Below are positions 23,001 through 36,900 of a DNA stretch of 64,000 bases, one piece after another. The notes under the pieces were generated by a model. It made no database searches and was not told the DNA's origin. It saw only the letters and a list, made by a program, of their open reading frames with translations. Source of the DNA: Stratiolaelaps scimitus (lineage: Eukaryota > Arthropoda > Arachnida > Mesostigmata > Laelapidae); the NCBI GenBank assembly GCA_019614645.1, contig JABWDB010000002.1, positions 12,313,501 to 12,377,500 on the forward strand, read 5' to 3'. Every line of letters starts with the position of its first letter. Position 1 is the stretch's first letter. The translations under genes were made by a program, and so were the position numbers.

Positions 23001-26000
23001 ACAATCGACGGAATTGAACAAATGAAAGATGGATCGTATTGTCACCGATAGTCCCCTTGATTTGTCTTTCATGTTGAGGAGGAGGAGGAGGAGGCGGCTA
23101 CAACGGCTGGCTACGATGCCGCATACATAATAGCTATATAGTAAATATATGTATGTTGTCTAAAGGTTCTACGGGAACAAGAACACGCTCCTTCAGCATG
23201 TTTATCGACTTGCAAGTCTTGGTTCATCCGAATGCTTCCGGGAGATGCCGCACGATGGCGCCGCTTCGGCTGGCATCGATACGCCACGTCATCACACGGT
23301 GCACTTCGATGAATGAGACGGGGGCCGCGTGATGCTGCTACTGTAGCCAATGTAAAATGCGCCTCTATCTCTCTCTCGTCTCGTAGTAAACACTAATAAT
23401 AATAATAATGGGAATTGAGAAAAGAAAGTGGGGGATCATATGATGGATACAACAGAGTATCAACAACGAACACCGCAACTCAACAGGAACAACAACAATT
23501 ATAATAAGAGTAATGATAATCGCAGTGGAATGAGATGAACACTATCAGCATGTGGCATTCACACACGCACACACGTACATATTCACACACATGTAAATAT
23601 TATACTATATGCTATATCTATACACAGATGATGATAATAATAATAATAATAATAATAGTAATAATGAGGATGACGTTAACAGAGAAGCGAAACGGATCGA
23701 CGCCGTTGAAGACGGCTATATATATATATATATATATATGTATTGTGGACTTGATAACCACGGTGGTGATTTATCGTAGGTAGCCGTTACGGCAGCCGCT
23801 GCTGCTGCTGCTGCCGCCGCGCGGAACTGCTCCAGATCGTCTCAACAACACACACAGATCAGATGAGAGCACACACGATCAGACATCTTGTAGGCGCACA
23901 CGGGCCGATTATAGTACTTCACCGGTTCGCTGCGTAACTCGATTCGATGCTGCCAACGCCAGCCGGATGTCGCATCGTCGTCACCGCTCGTGTTATTCAT
24001 TTTGTCAATAATGCCATTATTATTCCTATTATTGCTACTACTACTACTACGACGATTATTGTTATCATTATCATATGAGATTGCACACATACGTGTAAAT
24101 TGGCGGAGCGGGGGTGGTACACGATAGAAGGGCGAACGAGCGAGGGAGGTTAAGAAAATAAGAACGACAACACACGAAGGCCAGCCGATCGGGTATAGGG
24201 CCCGAATAACGACGAAGGATATATATATATATTTATATATCTATATATATATATATATCGATAATAATTGCAGTATCATCCAAAGTCATCCTAGTGTGCA
24301 ATGGGTGTTTGGACAAACAAGAGAGTATATTTCCGGATTAATAACATTGAAATCTGTCTGGAGAGCCTGTTTGCAGAAAGGACAAAACGAGGGAAGGTCG
24401 GAGGATCCGAGAGAGAGAGAGAGAGAAAAGTGGTCCTGAATCCGGCCCATAAAAGGTGTGGCATAGTAAAATGTAGCATCTCACTATCAACTTCCAGTAA
24501 AAGAAGTGCTTCCTTCATTTTATTCGATTTTAGTCGCTTGTTGTGGTTGTTGTTGTTGTTGTCGTTCACGCGTTCAGCTTTCTGGTCAGCAACAAGAGCG
24601 GGGTACTACACAGTCATTGCGATTGTGGATTTATCGATCGAGTTATTAGCACTTAGATACCGTTAACATTGCTTCGATCTCTGTTGTCACTATAGGTGAA
24701 TCAATTAGTCTCATAGTCGCTGTGCAGACAAAAATAACGGACCCCGGCAGGACAAATCGGTGATTATGACAATTTGCCGTTGTGCAACAATATGCTCGTA
24801 CCTGTCTCGTGTTTCATATGACCACTATTTCGAAGTTATCATTTCAAGTAAACGTTTGTATTACGCGTACGTATAGTTAATCACGCTCGCCTCCCTTGAC
24901 CACAGCTAGCGTATCCTCAGAGTGGTGTGATGAACGGTGTGTAATCACTCATCGGCTCCCCGTTGATTATAATTATTATTATTATGCAATATTGCCGGGG
25001 CCTCAATATGTCTACCACATCTCTAATAACGGATCGGCAAAGCCGGCGGCTACAATGCTCCGCATCTTTTATCACTTTTATTGAGAATATGATGGCGCCC
25101 CCAGGATATCCAATAGATCTTCTTTTGGCAATATCCGACAGGTCTGCCTGAACAGCTGCCGTAGAAGAAAGGCTTAATAGTCATACATTATTGAAAGCGG
25201 CCATGGTATGGTGATCACTTGAATGATGTCACAACGGAAACGGTCACGACCGTGAAATCGGACCAGGAGAACCACCTGCGCCTGCCCCTTGAAGCTGCAC
25301 GGCCGGGCAGTCTTTGTATCGTTCGACGTCAGTGGCTAAAATCTAGCTGAATTGTTTAGTGTCTTGAAAAAGAAAACATATAGGTATAAAATGAACATAG
25401 ATATTTTGAATATCCACTGAAGGAGTCGATGGGAAAAGACTATTAAATGTCTACCTGTGTGAGGTGTTCATCTTTTTCGCAAGGGACAGCAATAGTTACA
25501 GCTAGCATGGTAAGTCTCGAGGGATCAAAACAGTAATTAATTACACAGTCCTAATTATTTTCAGCAGTGGTAGGGATCCATGACAAATCTTTCCCATCGA
25601 CTAATGATTACCGTGTCATTAACGAATTATCTTTTTATGATGATATCTAACATGAGCAATTTGCGCACTTTGTCTTGGAGCTCAGACGAGAGACGGTCAG
25701 CACATTCTCGGAGAAAATAGAAACAAATTCTAGCTGTACTCATATATTATAGACACTACGTGTCCATTACATTATAAAAAATAGAAGGGCTTATCTCCCA
25801 AGATAACGGCATGATGCTGCGGTGCCGACCGGCGATGTGCGCGCAGTGGATTGATCCGATTTCATCTTCAGCTGTTGCCGGGATCAACGTTGTGTCAGTC
25901 ACCACACACCTACATTAGTGTTGGTCTCTTGTGTATCACCTTTTTATAGACTATATAACGCATAGCGACTCATCAGTAGCATGAGCTTCGCTTGTCAGTT

Positions 26001-27241
26001 CCTCACGCTGGATTTTTTTAAAATAATACGAACGGAAAAACTAGAAATAGTTGTATCCAGGCCCCTGGAATCGAAAACTTGTGGACTCTAGGAGGTGGGC
26101 GTATGAGCAACGACAATGATGAGCACATGAACCCTAGCTATTATAGTTAGACGATCAAGCTAAGTTCGTAGCCATCGCGTTTAATTACGATGTGGAGAAC
26201 AACTTCGAGCTTAATTAGCGCCAATGTTGCCTTAGTTTGCTGTTGAAATGTCATTTGATGCTCTGATCTGCCCCTCTCTGTCCTTCCGTGGCGGCGTCGG
26301 TCCGCGATTTATCATTGTTCCCTCACCACCACTTTGAGCTTGAATGTTACCCCACAAAGGGTGCACACATTACATTCTAATGTCCTACATTTAAATGAGC
26401 GCCATCGATTCCGAATCAAGTTAAGTCAGCCAGTTACTCAGTTTTCCTCTGATTTCTGCGGGTGACAGGGTCGACGTTTCGCGTTAGCCTGCTTCGTTGC
26501 TGGTCGGCTGGCCACCACGTAAACTGCTCGTGTCGTTCGCGAACGTTCCTGACGAACCGAACGAGCAGGAATCAGGCGACGCGGGCGACCACAACAGCGC
26601 ACGGTGATGATCGAAGGCAGGAATCACCGCAGCAGTCCGCTTCAATCTGTCTCCCACACGTGCACACAGAGACATCACCAGCCGGCCAACAGGCTACGTA
26701 AAGAATAAGCGCAGAGAGGAAATCTTCGGATGGGATTTGGACACACCGCATCCCTGGCGGTGCCGTTTACCCAGCGATAGACGCAACGCCGACACATCCA
26801 TGCCATGTTCGCCATAGAAAACTCTAGTGGCACTGTAGTCTAACAGAAGAAGAAGATGAAGAAGAAGAAGGCGAATAAAGAAGGGAATTCATTCACGCCG
26901 AGGGATTTCTTTCGCGGATGCGTTCCGGCCTTCCCATTGTCGGGGCGGGGGGGGGGGGGTGGAGGTCTTGTCTAGCAAAAACCATTGTGGTAGACGTGGT
27001 CATCAGCGTAAACTGACCGACCAGCGATATTAGCAGAGGCAGTCCGGTTTTGGACCCTTTACGGCGCCTGTCGCGTAGTTGTCGGATGGGCCCAACAATA
27101 GTAAAGCTGAGGTGTCACCCACTTCTGCGCTTATTCTACTGTCATAATTTGTTGAATCTAGGAACTAAGGGAACGAATAGGAAAGCAACTGAAACACACA
27201 TTTGTAAAGATGTTCGTGCTTTCTCATATGGATACATATGT

Positions 27242-27281
<40 letters not shown>

Positions 27282-29158
27282 AGATTTCATTGTTAGTCGT
27301 CGTTAAAGTGGCTACCATTCGCACAGGCGAACCAACAGCTTTAGCTAGCTTATAGGGACCGGACACAGTTCAAAATCAGCTGCGAGAGAATAATGACAGT
27401 TTGAGTGTTCAGAATGACTTTTCGTATCAGGAAGACGGAAGACAGAAGATTCACATGTAACTCCAAAGAGCTCGCAACTGGCAGAAATTAGTAGTACATA
27501 TATATCGTGAGATCCTATAGGTTAGAGCTTCGTAGAAAACAACCAAAACTTGGTTGAGATCTTGCTCTGCGCAGATTACAGACGTGGATACCTTGACGCG
27601 TAGGCTCAGGGCCCGGCACCGCATCAGGTTCCGTTGTAGGGCACACCGTTCAACTTTTAAGACCGCTGCCCGCCCGGACGATCCAGACGAGGCCATATAC
27701 AACCGCCGCCGCCACCGCTGGGGCGCGCACACGCGATACGACTACGTCCACTGCTTTTTAAACATGCTGCACACATTTAGACCTCCGCCTAAATTCGTTC
27801 AGACCTCCATGCAGCGAGCTGATATGCTCGAATGTTAACGCATTCATATACTCGTTGCTATTACGATTAGTATCACAAGGTTCACTACTGTTACATTACC
27901 TGTACGAAGCCGATCTTATCCATGAGGGATCCTTCCTTAATGCGTTTGATGAAGGCAAAACCGGCTCCATTGTCAGTAATGGTGAGACCCAATGAATCGT
28001 CCTGCTTGTGTACCTCAACTTCTTTGGCCTGACCTCGGCGGTGCACAAATATGAAATCTTCAAGCCCGATCTGACCTCCCAGCAGTTTCGACATATCCAC
28101 CTTGTGCGTGTTGAGAGTACAGAACAGTATCTGCAAAGTCATTGTCAACAGTCTCTTGTGAACACTGATATGCTAACGACAAGAAATATGTGCGCAGCAG
28201 TTCAATATTAAAGGTAAGATAAAGATAAATTATTGATTATATTGGTTTATTAAAGGCGCTGCAAATTTCACAATGCTTAAGCTCTCTTATATGTCGTCAC
28301 ACAGCAGGGCTCGCATTATATTGTCATATTGCATTATGACAATATTATGTAATACGAAGCAGAACGAAATATAATAGTTTTGTCATTCTATACCCATTAT
28401 TATGATTATTGTTATCATCATAATTAGTGAGGTCCGTTTTAACCGTAAAACCCATAGAATATGTAGAAAAAAATCAAACATTTAAGTTTTCCTACCTTGT
28501 TCATAATACAACATACGCATCCTTGATTACCTCACAATTCTTGATAGGAAAATCGACAAAGACTAGCAGAACTTATCTAATACATAACAATGCAAATACA
28601 TAAAATTCCATATTATTGCGATCATCATCTATTACTATTATTGTTGCTATTTCTATGATGATATGTATATGTTTCTATCCAGACAGGTCACCGACGACAA
28701 AGAGATGGACTCGATTGATTGACAATGAGTTCAACTAGTTCAGTGCGCCGAACTCACTGGTGAGTGAACTCATCTCATTCACTTGAGTGAGCCTCCATGA
28801 CTCTAGCTGAGCGGTTCATTTACCACCGTCGGACGGTGGTCGGTGGGAAACGCTCGAATAACGCTTGTGATTTGGCCAGCGACCGCATCACAACCGGATG
28901 AGGCCAACGATAACACGAGAGGAAGAGAGTGGGCAAGATCACAGCGAAGGCACCAATCGCTATTGTGGTGCACCGCGCATCTAAGTCGCATCGACCATTC
29001 GCGTGTGTGCGTGCAGATACTCTGGACCATGATGCGATGGTGATTCTGTCGCAGGAGCTTATTATACAAGGGCTTACAAATCCTCGATTGTCGCGGTTGG
29101 CTAGCGAAAGATGGGCCCGCTTTTCTACACGCGCCTAGTCGAGAGCTAGGGATATAAA

Positions 29159-29199
<41 letters not shown>

Positions 29200-32100
29200 A
29201 CTTATTTACTGCTTAAGTCCGTTCTGCGTAACTTTCGGAATACGAACGCTCCATATTACTGAGTTGCCTCGGAATTATTTCTACTGGATTTTGCCAATAG
29301 CTGGTGCTTATTGATATAATAACAAGCTGCACAATATGATTGGGTCTTTTTTTCATAGCCGACCATCTATGGTAGAAAGGTTTTTGTATTGCTGAGCAGC
29401 ATGGTTTCACGGACCTGTTAAGAGTGCGGGCTCACGCGAGCAATGATAGTGTTGGCTAGAAGTAAAGATTATTCGCCTCTATTTTTTTTGGCCTTATCAG
29501 GACGCAGTCGGTCACTAATACCTATATTATATACTAGTCTGGGTGTTCTTCAAGAGACCCATACGACGTCAGGGCAATATAAACCATATTCCAGCAAACT
29601 GAGATTAATGGAGATAGAACCAGATAGTTGAAGCATCTCTACAACCGGACGTGAACGATCTCGAAATGTATGACTTAGTACCGCGCACACCTAATCGCTG
29701 TAAGTACAGTTTTTCTTTTTTGAAGTCATCAGAATTCGAGGCACATACCTAAGGTAGCTGATTTATTGTAGGTAGAAGAACTTCGTAGAGCATTAGTTAG
29801 AATTAGCGTTATTACAGTATCGTAACCGACGTAGTCGATTGCAAATTTCCACTGCGCGGTACAAGCCCCCTCCCCATGAAAAGGCAGCAAGGACAAAATC
29901 GATACACCCACAGTTGTTGCCTAGGTTAAGGTCCCTCTCCCCCTGCTTCGACTGTGTTCAAGTCCTGCCATTTCAAGAAGAACTTTACGCTTTTATTTCG
30001 TATAGACAAGCATGCTACTTAGGAGATAGAGTTACATTTTTAGACGAACTATGGGACGTTATTATATTTTTCGATCGAGTCACGTGCATCTTTATTTCAA
30101 TTAGGCGAAACGTGCCATTTGTCTTTGACTATATCGTGGCTTTGCGTTATTGCTGACCGGTGCTCGAGTTGATCCGAGCTGAGGCTCAATGGTGATCCCC
30201 TGCCTTTGTGCCACGTTTTGAGTCATCGATCACTTAGCAGCTGTCGTTGTAGTAGTCGTGTTATGATCATCATCGACGTACTGGGTCTTCCCCACAGCCG
30301 ATGCCCGAAAAACTATTCGCTCTCCTACTGCTGCTAACGCTTGAGGGGCACGCGTCAATTTTCCTGTTCAGCCACTCCTCTCCTTTGTCATTATTCTGCT
30401 TCGACAAAGTAGCCAAGATATTCTCCATCTCTCTCTTCTTCTTCCATATCTATATATATATATATATATATACGAATGGTTATCTATAATACAGCATGTA
30501 ATAAAGGATATAGTCAGACGCTTGTTCTCTCGTTCTGTTTCACAGCGGTCGGATGGACGCCGGCGTCGATCGGTCTGCCGTTGTCGAGTCGCACTTCGTT
30601 CAACGCCGACCGTTCACGATCAGCGTGAACGAGCTGCGGCGGCTGCCATTTGCTGTGGCAAACGGACGTCACTAGCGGTACACGAGCGGGCAGCAACGGC
30701 AGACGGCCCCGTTCGTCATGATCCGCCCAGCAGGTCGTCGTATCCACCCCACGTGTAACATTGCAGGTCCATGGGTTCATTCGCGTTGTTGTTGTTTGTT
30801 GTCTGATCAAACGCGCTGCCTATATATCGCCTACAAACCACACTCACACACACACACAAACAAACATAGGCACTCATGGAGCAGGCGGCGGCGGCGCTGG
30901 CGGCTGGCGGGTTCGCCAGATGATAGCAGTAAGCCGGATCCGGACGCGCTTTCGGTTGCGTCGAATAGAGGAATAGCAGGGTAGAGGGAGGGAGGGAGGG
31001 AGGTGGGTCAGTTGATCATTTGTTGCTCGACAATAGAGGAACGCTTGTAAGAACGACAGCGGCGGCGACAGCTGCAGGTTCGCCTAACTCCTCGGAATCA
31101 AGAGAAGCGAGGAAGAACAACTCCCGGATTGTGGCTCGCCTTGCTTATGTTATTGCGCTGATTATGCGTCTGGTATGGCGCTTTGGCATTTTACAGCAAA
31201 GCGGACAGCGAATGACGCTGACTCAGGCTTGAGAAGCGGTAGGGACATGCAGGAACAACGTAACAACGTCTGTAGGCGAAAAATCAAACAGTGCCAGATA
31301 GGCGCACAGCTCCCGCAGTGGTACCGTTGCGCGCTGGTGGCCGTGGGTGTGGTGGTGATGCCTTCCAAAAGCAGGTGCAATAACGCGGGTCATACATAGT
31401 CTTTACACAGTAATTCACGCGTGTGGTCCGCGTCCGTGTGCACTAAGAAATGCGGCAAAATACTCTGTTCAGGGGTTTGGTTCAGCGTGGTTAAGACTGC
31501 TAAGGGGTTCAACCGGATTTCGGGTGATCTATATAGTTTCCGACAGCGTTTCTCGGAGGCGGGGCAGGAGGTTGAGGGGATTGAAGCTCGCCTGTTTTAG
31601 CCGCAGCTTGACGTTATACGTAAAACGATACGTGCACTCTACCGACAAACCGGTAGTAGTACAACCATGTGGGGGCCGAGTGTGGTGGACGTCACAATGT
31701 CAACGTCGATGTTCGTTCTGCTCATTCGTCAAAGTCGCTCAAAGGCGTTGATCCGTTTTGGCTTCAAGGTGGCGTTGCAGTGACGATTCCTCGAACCGAG
31801 TCTCGTCTGTCCTTAGGGCTCGATGTCTCCGGCCACCGCTGACCCGTGCCACTGACATGACCGGAGAATCATATGTCCCCGCCCTCAATTGCCATCAATC
31901 ATCTCTACCCTGGTAGCGTGCCGGTGACGCTGCTTTCCCGATGAGAGATATCGCTGGGCGGATTGTCGGCGCCAGCAGCGGCAGTGCCATGACGCCCGAC
32001 TGAGGTAACGGAGCTGCACATCACTTCGAAGCACGATCATACTGGCCGCGAGACATATCGACGGACAGACATATAGGCACCCACATATATTATACAATAA

Positions 32101-33922
32101 ACTATGAGTGGATAGATGAATAAATGGATGGGTAATAGATGGTTGGACACCGTTCTGGGTCTCGTCTCCCAATGGGAAAAGGCCCACCGCCAACGCGTCT
32201 ACATCTCGCTCTCTCTTTCTCTCTGCCTCTCTCGCCCGCGCGTGCGTTGCATGTGTCTGTGTGTGCTTTGTAGCTTCGAGGCGGCCAGGAAGCCCGGCTC
32301 ATCATCATGACGGCGGTGGACCGAGTGCCTCTCCATTAACTCGAGTCAACGCCACGACAGTGCCACCACTATAAAAACGCTAAAGATCACTCGAGTCGAG
32401 TTGGCGTCGACGCGCTGTTTGAGACGGTGTTGTTGGTCACTGCCGGCGCCAGCTGGTGGTATAGTTCACACAGAGGAGCGAACCGGGAGGTGGGGGCGGG
32501 GGGAGGATAGATTAAGGAGTGAGGCACAGCGGCAGCTTCAGTGCAACGCGCGAGGTTCCCGTGGGCGCAGCAGCACCAGCAGCAACGACAACAGTATATC
32601 TGTTAGCATATAGGTTAGTCGGTCTATAGATCTATCCATCTATTCATCTGTTTGCCCATATGTCGCCTGTCCACGCCTGACGCAGGCAGCCACTTCTTTG
32701 ACAACGGCGCCGGCGACTCGACCAGTACCGCTGATGCATGTTGACTATGGACACCACCGCCACCGGCGCTGGTGCGGCAGCCCGAGTGCCGTGCAGCAGC
32801 GAGTTGCCGTTATTAGCTATTCCACCCCTGCCCGTCCGTCGGTCGGCGTCCAACTTGTCAGTAGATGTGTCCACTGAGCGCTCAACGCGGCCAACGCGCA
32901 AGCAGAACCACTCGCTCGCAGTGCTCATTTTTTTGTTCGAAGCTCTGCTCCTTCTGGTGCTCTCACACTCAGTCACTCATCCACCCGAGTCAATCAGCAG
33001 GAGACAGCGATGGCAATATTTCACCTCGGACGTTGCCGATACTAATGCCGCTGTTGCCGATGTTTCTGGCCCCGCTTGCTTGCAGCCTACCGCAACATCA
33101 TCGGCAAGAAGAAAGCCACCGATGACAACGTCATCATTATGAACGCATCGGGACTGCAGTAGCGTCCCTCCAGCAGCAGTAGGGACAGTTTGCCGATGGT
33201 CACCAAGAGCAGTTGGGTGACCAGCCCAGGCTAGCGAGCCGGCCATTGATCGTCGGTTGCACAGCCGACGAATGGAAACGTCAAAACGGTCGTCATTTAC
33301 TTGTTCCCCGGTGTCACCCCGCTGCGAGCGCGTGCCCCGCTAGAAACCCAGATGAAAACGTCGGTCGGCGCGTCGGTCCCATCGCGTCGCGCTCGACTCA
33401 ACTTTGCGACTTTGGCGAGCCGACGAGTTCGGCACGCTTTGATGGAACGGGGCGAGCGGGTCCACGCGATTGTCACTCACGCGAAATCAACGCTGTAGTC
33501 TCATGCCGTTGTGTAGTGGCCAGCTAGTGGCTTCTTCCTGTGGCTGATGAAGCTTCTCGCAAGGTGCTACGCACGCATCGACAGAGAGAGCATTTCGCGT
33601 GTGGGCGGATGTATGAAATAGACACTGCAGATGATACGAACGTCAATGCCGTACGCGAATCAACAGGCACTGAATGAGCCGCCATAGCATAGCTGCTGCT
33701 GGTGCTACCGCTGCTGCGACGATGATGGTCGGTCGCAAAGGCGACCGTGAGGGCGACAGAAACAGAAGCGGAACCGCGAGAAGATCAGAGGAAGAACATA
33801 TCTACTATTGGCCTAGAAGACCAAGATACGATCGCTCGGTTGGTCGGGAAGTCGTATTTGCCAGCGACACTTACAGCAACTAGAATCAATGTGCGTTTTA
33901 TAACGATGCATCATTTCGCTCT

Positions 33923-33958
<36 letters not shown>

Positions 33959-36900
33959 CATATTTATCGTCATCTGTTCCGCACATACCCATCGGCATTT
34001 CAATTAACAACACCTCCCGCGTTTCGCCAAATTTCGCAAAATAATTCCCGACAATTTCAGCCAGCTGAAGATACCGAGTCAACAAAGTGTCAAAGAAATA
34101 TACGTTATAGATATATATATGCTTATTATTATTATTATTTATTATTATTATTACGATTATATATCATAGCAGCTGAGAATCGTTGCTATCGTTGGCTCGG
34201 TCTGCTGTTGGTTTCCGCTATGGCGCTGATATGCCTCATACCATAGCTACCCGTACTGTCGCATGTTGCATAATAATAATAATAATAATAATAAGCACAG
34301 TGAAGATGAGTGAATATCGGCCCGCGCACCAATTCCTTGCGGCTGCTCGTGATGTTTTCACCCTGATTGTGCTGTTGGCATTAATGTGCTGTTGGGTGGC
34401 TTCATCGCTCAGCGGGATGTTGGGGGAGTTCAACACTCGGATCGTCGACGCCGCCGTCGAACTTTGGAGAAAGAATCAAATACAAAGTAGCCAGTTGGAG
34501 CGAATGTGAAAACTGCTGATCTCGAAGAATGAAATGTCCCCGAGACGCGGGTGCGGGCAAGAGCGTTTCCAACACGCCGGATTATCGCAAACGTCATCGG
34601 AGTTCTCTACGCAACAGCGGTCATATATTGGATGCCTTGATGATAAAACTGCTTCAATCCGACGGCGAATCAGCGGGCGGGAGTGGCTGGGGGACTGGAC
34701 CTCTCGATAGTTTACTTTGAGTTAGATTCGCTTGGTCCAGTAGCACTGTTAGTATTCTAGATGGCCAGCATGCTGAAGGCAGGCTGGGTTGGCCAGACTG
34801 ACGACGCCGCTTCGTACCCTATCGTGCGGTTGGTGACTAAACACTCGAACACTTCCATGTCGAAATAAATCGCCGTTTACGAACGCCGCCAAAAACGTTC
34901 CGTAGATAGCAATATAAATTGGCCGGTATTGTTCCAGCAGGGACTGGATCATGGCGGCGCCAATGGTGATTCTTTCGCTGCTACCATCGAATCCACGTTG
35001 ATACAGGGCAGAGGGGCCTGCCCGTCCCGTGAACGATACATGCGAACGGGTCGTGTCGTAAGTTACAGCGCCTACGCCCCATAACAAAACGCCTGCGCGT
35101 GCCGGCTTTGTTTTTTTTCATTGTCGTCCTGGATGTCTTTTGTGATGTCTGTAAATTCATGTATATTTATATGATGTTTTAACGTGTTAAAAACTTCGTA
35201 TTCTATAATATTAAGCGTGTGCGTATGCTCGCGCGCCTCATTAATTCATGCGGTGAAGCGTCCAAATAACAATAATAGGGTCATACAGACGGAGGCTCGA
35301 TCGAGAGCAAATTTTCGAGAAACAAATTGCGGGCGTCTTGATTTCGTCATGTTTGACAAGTTACAAATTTTGTAGCGTGCAATGAAGCACGCTCGGAACG
35401 TGCCATTTACTGTTTGTACACAGAATGATACTTCCACAGCAATGAAACTATATGCATGCTCCTGCTTGTCGTATGGTCTGTCCGTCTAGTCTCGTATGAC
35501 GACCAGCTATCGTTTAAGTTTATTTTCCAAGCAGATTCTCAGCGTTAAACATTTCACGTTCACTGTAATGCTTTCGGCATTGCTTCACAAGACGGACTCA
35601 TTTAAAGCGGCCTCCTAAAATACGACATATGGCTGCCTCGTATGCAGATGATTGGGGACGATGTGAATGTTGACACATCGGATCCTTGTTCAAACAAACG
35701 AACGCGAGCAAGTGTCAGTAGAGCTAACACAATGTGATATGAAGCTGTTATTCTGTTTAGCAAAGGAGCCAATTTGTTTTTATAACTAAGATCAATAGAA
35801 GCATATGAGATATATTATTATATATAATAGTATTGCCTCTACCTGTGTGCGTCGCAGATTCCGGCTATGATAAGAAGGTACTTTCAAGTAATGCCCTTCT
35901 TGGAAAATATAATAATTGCGAAACAGAGAGTAAATATATGACAGAGTAAATTGCACCTGAGGTTCATCTCGAGATGTCGAAGCCGGTCCCTAACATCATA
36001 ACTGTTTGTGGACATTTGGAGCCAGTCACATACACAGCCGAGCACAGCATCTTGTTTCAAATGTGAGTCCTCGAATCACAGCTGTCATAGGTCTTCCCCA
36101 TTTATAGTTTGACGGAAGCTGAAACTTCGCGAAGGAACCACTCGATTTAAGGAGGCCACTGTGAATGCAGGGCAACCTCAGGACTCCTTTGATCAGCCTT
36201 ATTCGTTGACGACCTTAGTTGTTTAGATGATGTACCGTTAGGGATCACTGTTTCAACCCTAGTACGGAGTCAGGTGTTAAACAGGATATTAGGCACAACC
36301 TAGTGATCCCAAGGAATGACACGATTTGCGTTCGACAATGCCCAAACCTTGTGGCAGCAATTTCCTGGAGCAAGCTACCTCTAGCTTTTAAAAATTCTAA
36401 CTTCACTTCGTTTCAAAATAGAGGTAGAGATATCTCTTAAAAATCCACCTATAGTATTACCGAGGTAGAAATCATGCCTAGAGGAAAGCCCCAGAGTTCA
36501 CCACTCATCTAAACAAACACGCAATGAAAGAACAGATTTCTGCTACGTAATGTATACGCTATACCTGTTACTTATGATTCGCATAGAACAGCTGCTTCAC
36601 CAGCAACAGGCTCGCTTTGTGCTACCCGGCCGTGGCGAGACTTACGTCAGCTATGGACTGGCCAACTGATGGGCTTTCCCGTTTGGAAACATCTACCTTT
36701 TCCTGCCCGTTGTATTTCTATCTTGGCCTGTTCCTACGGTAGCATACAATCGTCTGACAACTACATGCGAGAAAGTGTTGTATCTGACTCAGTTACGTAG
36801 GAAGTCACATGAGAAATACGCAGTCACAGACAACAAATCAGCTTAGACACTGTAAATTGCTTCTTAGTCAATCCGTCGAAACACGGCACATTAATATACG

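Larger units (their letters stand above)
21687..27899. other. GIPC intron 2 with GC-rich and simple-repeat blocks
   Basis: About 22,240-23,100 is GC-rich with CTG/GCC repeats and long overlapping ORFs on both strands, which is expected of stop-poor sequence. Simple repeats include (TC)n near 22,084, (GAG)n at about 23,079-23,095, (AAT)n at 23,396-23,409 and 23,633-23,656, and (AT)n at 23,717-23,740, about 24,220-24,258 and 27,246-27,279. A G-run lies at about 26,941-26,960. A - strand frame at 22,237-22,554 contains a basic stretch ([14 protein letters not shown]) but has no other support. Confidence 0.45.
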
